Part shown: piece after piece, positions 28,001-36,320 of the stretch | Layout of the letters: each line of letters begins with the position of its first letter | Position numbering within the stretch: position 1 is the first letter of the stretch | Origin: Cyclobacteriaceae bacterium | Lineage (GTDB): Bacteria; Bacteroidota; Bacteroidia; Cytophagales; Cyclobacteriaceae | DNA length: 64,000 nt | Direction of reading: 5' to 3' | Assembly (NCBI GenBank): GCA_019694875.1 | Contig: JAIBBC010000002.1 | Span: 310,001-374,000, forward strand | Position numbers and translations under genes: made by a program | Notes under the pieces: generated by a model | What the model was told of the DNA's origin: nothing | The model's input: only the letters and a program-made list of their open reading frames with translations | Database searches by the model: none

Positions 28001-28107
28001 AAATTGCTGAGAACCCGCGCGCATACCAGGTACTGGAAGAAATTGGTGTGAAGCCAAACATCTGGTATCTCGCAAAAGTGCGTAACAAGGATAAGGCAGA
28101 AGCCTAA
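25009..28107 (+). CDS. actB: alternative complex III iron-sulfur subunit ActB
   Basis: The 1,032-residue protein fuses a molybdopterin-oxidoreductase-like domain (without the cofactor) to a four-cluster ferredoxin-like domain. A twin-arginine motif (SRRDFLR, Arg41-Arg42) precedes a lipobox-like LAAC ending at Cys60. The Fe-S cysteines fall in four groups: 764/767/770/774, 833/836/841/845, 865/871/875 and 924/927 with 954/958. In the family these hold three 4Fe-4S clusters and one 3Fe-4S cluster. The protein takes electrons from the quinol site in ActC and passes them to ActA. It lies 42 bases after actA. Confidence 0.93.
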   Translation: MEESKKIYWKGLEQLTNDSEFVKHADNEFGQAPEENTGHSRRDFLRMMGFGMSAVALAACEAPIRKAIPYVNKPVDVDPSIANYYASTYTNGGDYCSIVVKVREGRPIKVDGNSLSSVTKGGTSAQVEASVLSLYDNSRLRAPKAFNSKTTWENLDKLIIEKLGSVATSGGKIAIVSNTILSPSTKATIEKFKAKYPSTQHVVYDQVSAYGMLKANEESFGTAMIPSYDFSKANVIVSIASDFLTSGVSPIEATKQYAQGREVGEDKKEMSRHYQFETILSLTGANADYRSQIKPSEEGAVAVELYNLIAAKAGRATVGKGVSKPYLENAANDLWASRGKALVVAGSNDKAVQVVVNGINDMLGSYGTTILGTPVNFRQGNDETMANFIKDAEAGNVAAVIFYNCNPVYDHPMGANLAEGLKKVGVKISTAYKEDETGTLVDFVAPDHHYLEAWNDAEPKKGYYSIAQPAITPIFKSRAAQESLLVWAGETNVDYFEILKNNWKSWFFTGGNFQAWWDKCLYDGVLEKPGADAALSFAGNVSGAADAIAVNYKTAEWEFVAYENGTVGNGSQANNPLLQELPDPITKAVWDHYVTVSAKDVSDIDFREAKTVYATLGINGKDVKLPILVQPGQTPGTIGIPLGYGRTKAGKVAETVGGANAYPFATLVNGSLSFSGTVTKFEKSSETYQIATTQTHHTYMGRQTVIQETVLSEFQEKDWQREYQPEVTTWRDEDHKVKPGELSMWKGHHYNNHHWGMAIDLNTCTGCAACVVACNVENNVSLVGRQEVINRREMHWLRIDRYYSSAVQPESWSWKQAEAAAENPEVVFQPMLCQHCNNAPCETVCPVAATTHSTEGLNQMAYNRCIGTRYCANNCPYKVRRFNWFKYHDNQQFATSNPAMNTDLGKMVLNPDVTVRSRGVMEKCSFCVQRIQNGKLGAKKERRPLQDGEVVTACQAACSTGAIVFGDINNPDSKISKLLKIRPTKNEKGEDDITRVDKIAENPRAYQVLEEIGVKPNIWYLAKVRNKDKAEA

Positions 28108-28151
28108 TTGAATAAGAGTATTGACTAATTGATATAGAAGTAAAAACGAAT

Positions 28152-29540
28152 ATGCAGGTAGCTTCATCACTTCGCGAGGCATTGATTACCGGTGGTAAAA
28201 CCGTAAAAGATGTATCGCACGACATTAGCCGACACGTAGAGAACAAACCCACAAAACTTTGGTGGGCGGCAATGGCCATATCTGTAGCCGTTATGGCGTA
28301 TGGATTTTATTGTTTATGCTACCTGTTATGGGAAGGAGTCGGGGTCTGGGGACTTAACAAAACAGTAGGTTGGGCGTGGGACATCACCAACTTCGTTTGG
28401 TGGGTCGGTATCGGTCACGCAGGTACGCTGATTTCAGCGATCCTTTTGTTGTTCCGTCAGCGGTGGAGGATGTCGATCAACCGCGCCGCGGAAGCGATGA
28501 CAATCTTTGCCGTTATCTGTGCTGCAACATTCCCGTTTGCTCACATGGGCCGTTTGTGGTTAGGATTCTACTGGGTGTTCCCATTGCCTAATACCTGGGG
28601 TTCACTTTGGGCTAACTTCAACTCGCCACTGTTGTGGGACGTGTTCGCGATCTCAACATACTTTACCGTATCACTCGTATTCTGGTATATGGGACTTATC
28701 CCAGACTTCGCAGTTATCCGTGACCGCGCAGTTGTTCAGGGTGCGAAAATCAGGGCACAAGTTTATAACGCCCTGAGCTTTGGCTGGCAGGGTGGAGCAA
28801 AAACCTGGATGCGCTACGAATCAGTGGCGTTGATCCTGGCAGGTCTTTCAACACCGCTGGTACTTTCGGTTCACACAATCGTATCCATGGACTTTGCTAC
28901 TTCGGTTATTCCGGGCTGGCACACTACGATCTTCCCGCCTTACTTCGTTGCCGGTGCGATCTTCTCGGGCTTCGCAATGGTGTTAACGCTGTTGCTCATC
29001 ACCCGCAAGGTGTTTAAGCTGGAAGACTACATCACGATCTACCACATCGAATTGATGAACATTATCATCATCATTACCGGTTCCATCGTGGGTATCGCGT
29101 ATATCACAGAATTGTTCATTGCCTGGTACTCGGGCGTTGAATACGAAGGATATGCATTCTATAACCGCGTATCAGGTCCGTTCGCGTGGTCATACTGGTC
29201 AATGATGACCTGTAACGTAATCTCTCCGCAGCTTTTCTGGGTTAAGAAAATCAGAACAAGCCTCGTGGCAACATTTGTGCTTTCAATCGTTGTGAACATC
29301 GGTATGTGGTTCGAGCGTTTCGTAATTATCGTGACCTCACTGCACCGTGACTATATTCCGTCAAGCTGGACGATGTTCTCACCTACTATGTACGACATCG
29401 GTGAATACCTGTTCACGTTCGGATTCTTCTTTACTGCATTCCTGTTGTTTGCCAAATTCTTCCCGGTAATCAACATGGCGGAGGTTAAGAGCATTGTGAA
29501 GGTGGCTTCACTTGAAAAGAAAGAAAACGCATCGCATTAA
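28152..29540 (+). CDS. actC: alternative complex III quinol-binding membrane subunit ActC
   Basis: The 462-residue protein is a NrfD/PsrC-like integral membrane protein with about ten transmembrane helices. It provides the quinol oxidation site that faces the ActB iron-sulfur clusters. Family features include the helix with ITNFVWWVGIGHAGTLISAILLL and the acidic YHIELMNIIIIITGSIVGIAYITE region. It is 44 bases downstream of actB and 11 bases before actD. Confidence 0.92.
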   Translation: MQVASSLREALITGGKTVKDVSHDISRHVENKPTKLWWAAMAISVAVMAYGFYCLCYLLWEGVGVWGLNKTVGWAWDITNFVWWVGIGHAGTLISAILLLFRQRWRMSINRAAEAMTIFAVICAATFPFAHMGRLWLGFYWVFPLPNTWGSLWANFNSPLLWDVFAISTYFTVSLVFWYMGLIPDFAVIRDRAVVQGAKIRAQVYNALSFGWQGGAKTWMRYESVALILAGLSTPLVLSVHTIVSMDFATSVIPGWHTTIFPPYFVAGAIFSGFAMVLTLLLITRKVFKLEDYITIYHIELMNIIIIITGSIVGIAYITELFIAWYSGVEYEGYAFYNRVSGPFAWSYWSMMTCNVISPQLFWVKKIRTSLVATFVLSIVVNIGMWFERFVIIVTSLHRDYIPSSWTMFSPTMYDIGEYLFTFGFFFTAFLLFAKFFPVINMAEVKSIVKVASLEKKENASH

Positions 29541-29551
29541 TTGATAAAGAA

Positions 29552-30082
29552 ATGGACGCAGACAAGCATTTTATTGTAGGAGTTTTTGACGATGAAGAGG
29601 TTTTGCTGAAAGGAATCGGCAAGATCAGAGGCAACGGAGTTAAAATTCATGATGTTTACTCACCGTTCCCGGTTCACGGAATTGATGATGCGCTAAGCAT
29701 TAAGCGTTCACGTTTGCCCATCGCAGCGTTCATGTTCGGAATGACGGGAACAGCTCTCGCATTGCTGATGCAGATCTGGATGCTCGGTTACGACTGGCCG
29801 ATGATCATCGGTGGTAAGAACCACGCTTCTTTGCCTCCCTTTATTCCGGTAACATTTGAATTGACAGTTCTTCTTGCTGCACTTGGCATGGTTGGAACAT
29901 TCTTTATCGCCAGCGACATGAAGCCTTACAAGTGGCCGCGGCAGTTCGATCTGCGCAGCACGGAAGACAAGCACGTGATGGCGATTGATCTTGCGATTAA
30001 CTCAGGCAAGACAAAAGATGAGTTGAGAAGCCTGTTGCGCGACAGCGGAGCTTCGGAAGTAAATGAAAAGAGTTTTGAATAA
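29552..30082 (+). CDS. actD: alternative complex III subunit ActD
   Basis: The 176-residue protein belongs to the DUF3341/ActD family: a cytoplasmic N-terminal part (FIVGVFDDEEVLLKGIGKIRGNGVKIHDVYSPFPVHGID), two membrane helices, and a short cytoplasmic tail. ActD is a structural subunit with no cofactor. Its position between actC and actE is the standard operon order. Confidence 0.9.
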   Translation: MDADKHFIVGVFDDEEVLLKGIGKIRGNGVKIHDVYSPFPVHGIDDALSIKRSRLPIAAFMFGMTGTALALLMQIWMLGYDWPMIIGGKNHASLPPFIPVTFELTVLLAALGMVGTFFIASDMKPYKWPRQFDLRSTEDKHVMAIDLAINSGKTKDELRSLLRDSGASEVNEKSFE

Positions 30083-30098
30083 AATACGCCTATTGAAT

Positions 30099-30764
30099 AT
30101 GCAGGTTATTAAAAGATTGATCATCGGTTTTGCGGGAACAGCCTTGCTGGCATCCTGTGGTGCAGGTGGTGACGACCAGGGAACAGAATATGCTCCTAAC
30201 ATGTATCACTCGGTGGCGTATGAACCCTACACCCAGATCACCGATAAGGAAGCCGGACGTTGGGTAACATCCATTGAGTACACGCGCGATTCATCCGAAA
30301 CAAACTTCTCCGATCACGCAGAGTATCACAATTCGAATTACCTGAACCCGTTTCACATGAATATGCGCTTGCCGGCTCCTAACACGGTGAGCAGAAACAA
30401 GAACGGGTACCTGCCGTATCGCCTGAAGAAAGACAGCCTGCAGTTCGCTGCAGCTACGCTGGTAAGTCCGTTGGATACTGCCGCTGCGAATGCGAAAGTG
30501 ATTCTGGCAGAAGGAAAAATATTGTATGAGACCTATTGCGATCATTGCCACGGAGCGAAAGGTGAGGGCGATGGTAAGGTTGCTGATAAATATGCCGGGG
30601 TTGCTAACCTGAAAGGAGATGCGATCAGAGGTGTGAGCGAAGGGCACATCTTCCACGTGATTACGATGGGTAAAGGCCTGATGCAGCCTCACGGTTCGCA
30701 GGTTAGCCCGGAAGACCGCTGGAAAATTGCACGCTATGTAAAGAGCCTGCAGGCAGCGAAGTAA
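30099..30764 (+). CDS. actE: alternative complex III monohaem cytochrome c lipoprotein ActE
   Basis: I chose the ATG at 30099 because the residues from there form a proper lipoprotein signal (MQVIKRLIIGFAGTALLASC); the ATG at 30063 overlaps actD and adds twelve charged residues. The 221-residue protein has one haem site, CDHCH with Cys147, Cys150 and His151, and a likely axial Met in KGLMQPHG. It is the second cytochrome of the complex. Confidence 0.9.
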   Translation: MQVIKRLIIGFAGTALLASCGAGGDDQGTEYAPNMYHSVAYEPYTQITDKEAGRWVTSIEYTRDSSETNFSDHAEYHNSNYLNPFHMNMRLPAPNTVSRNKNGYLPYRLKKDSLQFAAATLVSPLDTAAANAKVILAEGKILYETYCDHCHGAKGEGDGKVADKYAGVANLKGDAIRGVSEGHIFHVITMGKGLMQPHGSQVSPEDRWKIARYVKSLQAAK

Positions 30765-30811
30765 AAATTAAATCGATCAACTGATCAATAGATAAACGAA
30801 TTCACGATCCA

Positions 30812-32218
30812 ATGGCAGCTGAAGTACACTTACAGGAAGAACGTTACATCTTTAAACCCACCCTCAGGAGGAACATCTTTATATTCCTGATTATTGGCGT
30901 TGTGGTTTTCGGGCTTGGTTTATTCCTGGCCATGCGCTCGGAAGGCCAGGGTGAAGCGGCAGGTCACGGAACAAAAGGTCACGCTTCAGTTGAAGCAACC
31001 CATGATATGACCGCCAGTCTGCAACATGAAACGCAAGATGAAGATACAGCAGCAGATCAGCACAAAACTGAAGGTGGTGCGCATCACGAAAGCGATTCTT
31101 GGGTAAAACGCTTGTTCACCACACTTTGGATGAACAACGTATTCTTCACAGGCCTTGGGATTATCGGTTTATTCTTTGTGGCAATTCAGTATGCCGCACA
31201 GGCAGGCTGGTCGTCCGGCATTAAGCGGATTCCACTGGCCATGGGAAGCTGGATTCCATACGCAGGTGTTTTAATGATCGGTCTTTGGTTTTTGGTGAAG
31301 GGCGATCTTTTCCATTGGTCACATTCAGGTTTGTTTGACGCGAATGGTCCCGAGTTCGACCCGATCATTAATGGCAAGGGCGGATTCTTCTACTGGCCTT
31401 TGGCGAAAGGTACGTTCCCTGCATTCTTCATGGGGCGTATGGTGATCTTTTTTGGTATGTGGTTCCTGTTCTTTACGTGGATTAAGCGTGAAATGCTACA
31501 GGAAGATTTAGCAGGCGGTGTAACCACTACACACTGGCTGAAAGCAAGAAAATTCTCGACCTGGTTCCTGTTGTTTTTTGCAGTAAGCTCTTCTGTTTCT
31601 GCATGGGATTGGGTGATGAGCATTGATACGCACTGGTTCAGCACGATGTTCGGCTGGTATATGTTTGCAAGCTGGTGGGTAACCGGTCTGGCATTTATCA
31701 CGCTGGTGGTTGTATTTCTGAAAGATGCAGGCTATCTGAAAATCGTTAACGCTAACCATTTGCACGACCTCGGCAAGTTTGTGTTTGCATTCTCAATTTT
31801 CTGGACATATATCTGGTTCGGTCAGTTCCTCCTGATCTATTACGCAAACATCCCGGAAGAGACAGTTTATTTCATCGAACGGATGAAAACTGCTCCCTAC
31901 AGCTGGATATTTTTTGCCAACCTGTTCTTAAACTTTGTGCTCCCATTCTTGTTATTCATGACGAGAGATGCGAAACGTCACATGACGATGTTAAAAGTTG
32001 TGTGCCCGATCGTGATTATCGGTCACTGGCTCGATTTCTTCAATATGATTACTCCGGGTGTGATGCACTTTGAGGGAGGAGTTGGATTCCTTGAAATCGG
32101 AACGGCTATGATCTTTATGTCGGCATTCCTGCTGGTCGTATTAACTGCCCTGTCGAAGATGCCGTTGTTTGGAAAGAATCACCCGATGCTGGAGGAAAGC
32201 CTCCATCATCATATTTAA
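30812..32218 (+). CDS. actF: alternative complex III membrane subunit ActF
   Basis: The 468-residue protein is a second NrfD/PsrC-like membrane subunit with about ten helices. It has a His/Glu-rich, soluble loop after the first helix (around residues 45-95: HGTKGHASVEATHDMT, HESDSW) that is not part of the core fold. ActF completes the complex and is followed directly by the oxidase genes, 18 bases before subunit II. Confidence 0.9.
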   Translation: MAAEVHLQEERYIFKPTLRRNIFIFLIIGVVVFGLGLFLAMRSEGQGEAAGHGTKGHASVEATHDMTASLQHETQDEDTAADQHKTEGGAHHESDSWVKRLFTTLWMNNVFFTGLGIIGLFFVAIQYAAQAGWSSGIKRIPLAMGSWIPYAGVLMIGLWFLVKGDLFHWSHSGLFDANGPEFDPIINGKGGFFYWPLAKGTFPAFFMGRMVIFFGMWFLFFTWIKREMLQEDLAGGVTTTHWLKARKFSTWFLLFFAVSSSVSAWDWVMSIDTHWFSTMFGWYMFASWWVTGLAFITLVVVFLKDAGYLKIVNANHLHDLGKFVFAFSIFWTYIWFGQFLLIYYANIPEETVYFIERMKTAPYSWIFFANLFLNFVLPFLLFMTRDAKRHMTMLKVVCPIVIIGHWLDFFNMITPGVMHFEGGVGFLEIGTAMIFMSAFLLVVLTALSKMPLFGKNHPMLEESLHHHI

Positions 32219-32236
32219 TATCTAAGAAGAAGCGTT

Positions 32237-33310
32237 ATGATGAATTCGATTATAGTTCTTGGTGTTATCTTAATCCTGGCGATCCTGTACCTGATTTTCC
32301 GGGTAGGTAGCCTGGTGAACGTAGCCAAAGGCGATACCGACAGCAAAGTTGAAAGAGGTAATGGCACACATGCCGTACTATTCGTTGTGTTCATGGTTGT
32401 CAGCCTCGTGGGTTTCTTCTGGTATTCCTATGTAAACTTTGATAACTACACCCTGCCGATCGCATCGGAGCACGGCAAATTGACTGACAAATTGTTCTGG
32501 ATTACCATGGGTGTGACCGTGGTGGCATTTACGATCATCAGTATCGTGATGTTTATTTTCATTTATCAGTACCGCTACAACGAAAACCGCAGAGCAGCTT
32601 TTTATCCTGATAATCATTACCTCGAATTAACCTGGACTATTATTCCGGGTATCGTACTCGCGGTTCTGGTGTTTACCGGTTTGAGAGCCTGGAACGATAT
32701 TACTTCACCTCCGTCAAAAAATGCAGAAGTGATTGAGCTGATCGGTCAGCAGTTTGCCTGGACAGCCCGCTATCCCGGGAAGGATAAGGAGCTTGGAAAT
32801 GTGAACTTCAAATTGATTGATGCAACCAATGAATTCGGTTTGGATCTCACCGATGCAAAATCGCACGATGACTTCAAGTCACTTGAACTTCATATCCCGG
32901 TAGGTAAAGAAGTGTTACTAAAAATCCGTGCGAAAGATGTACTGCACAGCGTTTATCTGCCACACTTCCGTGTGAAAATGGATGCTGTTCCGGGTATGCC
33001 TACACACTTCAAGTTTACAGCAACCAAGACTACGCAGGAAATGCGCGATGAGCTTGGCAACCAGGCATTCAATTATGAAATGGCTTGTACAGAAATTTGC
33101 GGTCAGGGACACTTCTCGATGCGTTTCCCGGTTGTGGTTGATACAGAAGAAGACTACGAACGCTGGAAATTGTCTCAGGATTCATGGCTCAAATCAAATC
33201 CGGACTACATGAAAAATGTACCTGCAGGATTACGCGAATCCGCAATGATTAAGGCGGGCATTCCCGTTGTATTGGAAGTAAAGCAGGCAACTGCTGTAGG
33301 TTCTCACTAA
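32237..33310 (+). CDS. ctaC: aa3-type cytochrome c oxidase subunit II, CuA-binding
   Basis: The CuA site is complete: His237 in LHSVYLPHF, and Cys284, Cys288, His292 and Met295 in ACTEICGQGHFSM. The 357-residue protein has four hydrophobic segments rather than the usual two: an additional pair near residues 4-25 and 42-65 precede the normal transmembrane hairpin (about 85-115 and 130-155). It has no CxxCH, so it carries no haem c and must receive electrons from a separate donor, presumably the act cytochromes encoded upstream. Confidence 0.92.
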   Translation: MMNSIIVLGVILILAILYLIFRVGSLVNVAKGDTDSKVERGNGTHAVLFVVFMVVSLVGFFWYSYVNFDNYTLPIASEHGKLTDKLFWITMGVTVVAFTIISIVMFIFIYQYRYNENRRAAFYPDNHYLELTWTIIPGIVLAVLVFTGLRAWNDITSPPSKNAEVIELIGQQFAWTARYPGKDKELGNVNFKLIDATNEFGLDLTDAKSHDDFKSLELHIPVGKEVLLKIRAKDVLHSVYLPHFRVKMDAVPGMPTHFKFTATKTTQEMRDELGNQAFNYEMACTEICGQGHFSMRFPVVVDTEEDYERWKLSQDSWLKSNPDYMKNVPAGLRESAMIKAGIPVVLEVKQATAVGSH

Positions 33311-33326
33311 GATTTTTTTTAACGCG

Positions 33327-35204
33327 ATGGCAACAACAGCTACACACCACGACATTCACCACGATACACATGCCGATGAGCATGAGCATCACGAAGGTAA
33401 TTTCTGGACCAACTATATTTTCAGTCAGGATCACAAAGTAATTGCAAAGCAGTTCCTGATCACGGGTATTTTCTGGGCATTGCTTGGAGGTATTCTTTCG
33501 GTGATCTTCCGCTTGCAACTGGGTTTCCCCGATGCGAGCCTGGAATGGTTGAGACCGGTTCTTGGCGGCTGGATTACACCGGATGGAAAACTTAATCAGG
33601 AATTCTATCTGGCGCTCGTAACGATGCACGGAACCATCATGGTGTTCTTTGTATTGACAGCCGGCCTGAGCGGAACGTTCAGTAACTTCCTTATTCCATT
33701 GCAGATTGGTGCCCGCGATATGGCATCGGGCTTCCTGAATATGTTATCATACTGGTTCTTCTTCACGTCCAGTGTGATCATGTTCATTTCACTGTTCATT
33801 TCCACAGGTCCTGCCGGTGGCGGTTGGACAATCTATCCGCCATTAAGTGCATTGCCGCAGGCTATCTCCGGCTCCGGCCTGGGTATGACCATGTGGCTTG
33901 TGGCGATGGCGCTGTTTATCGTCAGCAGTTTGTTAGGTGGTATTAACTATATCACCACCATCATCAACATGCGTACACGCGGAATGTCGTTCACTAAAAT
34001 GCCGCTTACCATCTGGGCATTCTTCTTCACCGCGATCATCGGTTTGCTGTCATTCCCCGTATTGTTCGCAGCTGCATTGCTGTTGATTTTCGACCGAAGC
34101 TTCGGAACAAGTTTCTACTTGTCTGACATTTATATTCAGGGCCAGGCACTCGCCCACGAAGGCGGTAGCGCAATTTTGTTCCAGCACTTATTCTGGTTCC
34201 TCGGTCACCCGGAAGTGTACATTGTATTGTTACCTGCACTAGGTATCTCATCTGAAATTATTGCAACGAATTCTCGGAAACCGATCTTCGGTTATAAAGC
34301 GATGATCGGATCGATGTTATTCATCGCAATCCTGTCGTTCATCGTGTGGGCGCACCACATGTTCGTAACGGGTATGAATCCGTTCCTCGGATCGATATTC
34401 ATGCTGCTTACATTGATCATCGCTGTGCCTTCGGCAGTAAAAATCTTTAACTATGTAACAACGCTCTGGCGCGGTAACATCCGCTTTACACCGGGTATGT
34501 TGTTCTCAATCGGGCTTGTATCATTCTTCTTAACAGGTGGTATCACCGGTATCTTCCTCGGTAACTCGGCAATCGACATTCAACTGCACGATACCTATTT
34601 CGTGGTGGCACACTTCCACCTGGTTATGGGTAGCGCGTCATTCTTCGGAATGATGGCCGGAGTATATCACTGGTTCCCGAAAATGTTCGGGCGGATGATG
34701 GATCACCGCTTAGGTGCAATTCATTTCTGGATCACCTTTGTGGGTGTTTACCTGGTGTTCTTCCCGCTACATTACATTGGTATTGCCGGATTCCCGCGCA
34801 GATATTATTCGTTCACAAACTTTGCATTCTCAAGCGGCTTTGCCGACCTGAATATGCTGGTGAGCGTGGCAGCGATTTTAACACTGGCCGCACAATTCAT
34901 CTTCCTGTTCAACTTCTTCTACAGCATGTTCCGCGGTAAACTGGCACCTGCCAACCCATGGAACTCTAACACGCTGGAGTGGACTACACCACGTAATCCT
35001 CAGCACGGTAACTGGCCGGGCGAAATCCCAGCCGTATATCGCTGGCCGTACGATTACAGCAAGCCGGGTGCTAAAGAAGATTTCATTCCGCAAAACGTAC
35101 CATATTCGGAAACACCGGAATCGAATCTGCCGCACGAAAATGATCAGATTAAACTTGAAAGTTCAGGAGATTCAGGATCGATTGTCATTGGACCTAAGCA
35201 TTAA
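33327..35204 (+). CDS. ctaD: aa3-type cytochrome c oxidase subunit I
   Basis: The 625-residue heme-copper oxidase catalytic subunit carries the HPEVY motif of A-type oxidases (FLGHPEVYIVLLPA, with the D-channel glutamate and the Tyr that crosslinks to a CuB histidine), the HH pair of CuB (WAHHMFV), and the HxH low-spin/high-spin haem ligands (VVAHFHLVMG). The His-rich N-terminus (HHDIHHDTHADEHEHHEG) is unusual and not part of the core. It lies 16 bases after subunit II. A large hairpin follows the gene. Confidence 0.95.
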   Translation: MATTATHHDIHHDTHADEHEHHEGNFWTNYIFSQDHKVIAKQFLITGIFWALLGGILSVIFRLQLGFPDASLEWLRPVLGGWITPDGKLNQEFYLALVTMHGTIMVFFVLTAGLSGTFSNFLIPLQIGARDMASGFLNMLSYWFFFTSSVIMFISLFISTGPAGGGWTIYPPLSALPQAISGSGLGMTMWLVAMALFIVSSLLGGINYITTIINMRTRGMSFTKMPLTIWAFFFTAIIGLLSFPVLFAAALLLIFDRSFGTSFYLSDIYIQGQALAHEGGSAILFQHLFWFLGHPEVYIVLLPALGISSEIIATNSRKPIFGYKAMIGSMLFIAILSFIVWAHHMFVTGMNPFLGSIFMLLTLIIAVPSAVKIFNYVTTLWRGNIRFTPGMLFSIGLVSFFLTGGITGIFLGNSAIDIQLHDTYFVVAHFHLVMGSASFFGMMAGVYHWFPKMFGRMMDHRLGAIHFWITFVGVYLVFFPLHYIGIAGFPRRYYSFTNFAFSSGFADLNMLVSVAAILTLAAQFIFLFNFFYSMFRGKLAPANPWNSNTLEWTTPRNPQHGNWPGEIPAVYRWPYDYSKPGAKEDFIPQNVPYSETPESNLPHENDQIKLESSGDSGSIVIGPKH

Positions 35205-35220
35205 TAGTTGACATCTCTTT

Positions 35221-35265
35221 CAGGGTTCATTAGCAGCATGTGCTGTTGGTGAACCCTGATTTCTT
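35221..35265 (+). terminator. strong hairpin between ctaD and ctaA (terminator or attenuator)
   Basis: A perfect 9-base-pair outer stem (CAGGGTTCA with TGAACCCTG) encloses an inner stem (AGCAGC with a GCTGTT-type partner) and is followed by ATTTCTTT. The T tract is weak, so it may be partial termination or an mRNA stability element. Confidence 0.6.
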
Positions 35266-35273
35266 TACAAGCC

Positions 35274-36320
35274 ATGCGCACGTTTTATAAACTTTCACTT
35301 TCAACCCTGATTGCAGTTTTCCTGCTGATTATGGTAGGCGGAGTTGTGCGCAGCTCCGGTTCGGGAATGGGTTGCCCCGATTGGCCGAAATGTTTCGGAC
35401 AGTGGGTTCCGCCAACATCTGCAGATCAACTCCCGGAAAACTATAAAGAAGAATACGTTGCACACCGGCAAAAAAAGAATGAAAAATTTGCCCGGTATCT
35501 CAGCGCGCTGGGATTTGATGAAACGGCTAATAAAATTTTGAATGATCCTGCCGTGCAGGAAGAATCAGAGTTCAACGCAGTAAAGACCTGGATTGAATAC
35601 GTGAATCGTCTTGTAGGAGTAACGATCGGGCTTCTCATCTTTGCCGTGTTCGTGTATTCCTGGCGCTATCGCAAGGTAAAGCCCGCGCTTACAGTTGCGG
35701 CATTTGTTACGCTCGTACTTGTTGCCTTTCAGGGCTGGATCGGGTCGATCGTAGTATCGACTAATCTTACGCCCTGGGTGATAACCGTGCACATGTTTCC
35801 GGCCCTGTTAATTGTGATTTTACTCGTTTGGCTGGTAAATCGTGCGAGTGCGCATGAGTTTGTTTCGGTCGGAGAGGGGGCATCCCGGTTAACCAATTTG
35901 TTGTTTGCTTTGAGCCTTCTCGTTTTGCTGATCCAGATTTTACTGGGTACGCAGGTGAGGGAAGCAATTGATCGCGTGGCGACCGAAATTTCTGCCCGGG
36001 AGGAGTGGATTTCTGCCATTGGGCTCGACTTTATTATCCACCGGACATTCTCTTGGGTGGTGCTGGTAATAAATGTCATTTTGACGGTAAAATTGTGGAA
36101 AATGCACCGTGAAAATCGTTTCGCCCTAATCGTAATCATATTAATTTTGGGGACAATTTTCACCGGGGTTGGAATGGCTTGGTTTGCGGTTCCTCCCTTT
36201 CTGCAGCCGGTTCATTTAACACTGGCTACCATAACGCTGGGAGTTCAGTTTTTGCTTCTGCTGCGGATAAACGAAAGGATAAAACTCGCACAAAGTCCAG
36301 ATGGTAGCACAACCGTTTGA
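35274..36320 (+). CDS. ctaA: heme A synthase (CtaA/COX15)
   Basis: The 348-residue protein has about eight membrane segments and the cysteine pair in GCPDWPKC (Cys34, Cys40). It oxidises heme O to heme A for the oxidase. Three of the four expected histidines can be seen (ITVHMFPAL, IIHRTFSW, QPVHLTLA). At the EXXHR position the sequence is E108-Y-V-N111-R, so one usual haem-ligand histidine is replaced by asparagine. It overlaps ctaB by 20 bases. Confidence 0.85.
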   Translation: MRTFYKLSLSTLIAVFLLIMVGGVVRSSGSGMGCPDWPKCFGQWVPPTSADQLPENYKEEYVAHRQKKNEKFARYLSALGFDETANKILNDPAVQEESEFNAVKTWIEYVNRLVGVTIGLLIFAVFVYSWRYRKVKPALTVAAFVTLVLVAFQGWIGSIVVSTNLTPWVITVHMFPALLIVILLVWLVNRASAHEFVSVGEGASRLTNLLFALSLLVLLIQILLGTQVREAIDRVATEISAREEWISAIGLDFIIHRTFSWVVLVINVILTVKLWKMHRENRFALIVIILILGTIFTGVGMAWFAVPPFLQPVHLTLATITLGVQFLLLLRINERIKLAQSPDGSTTV

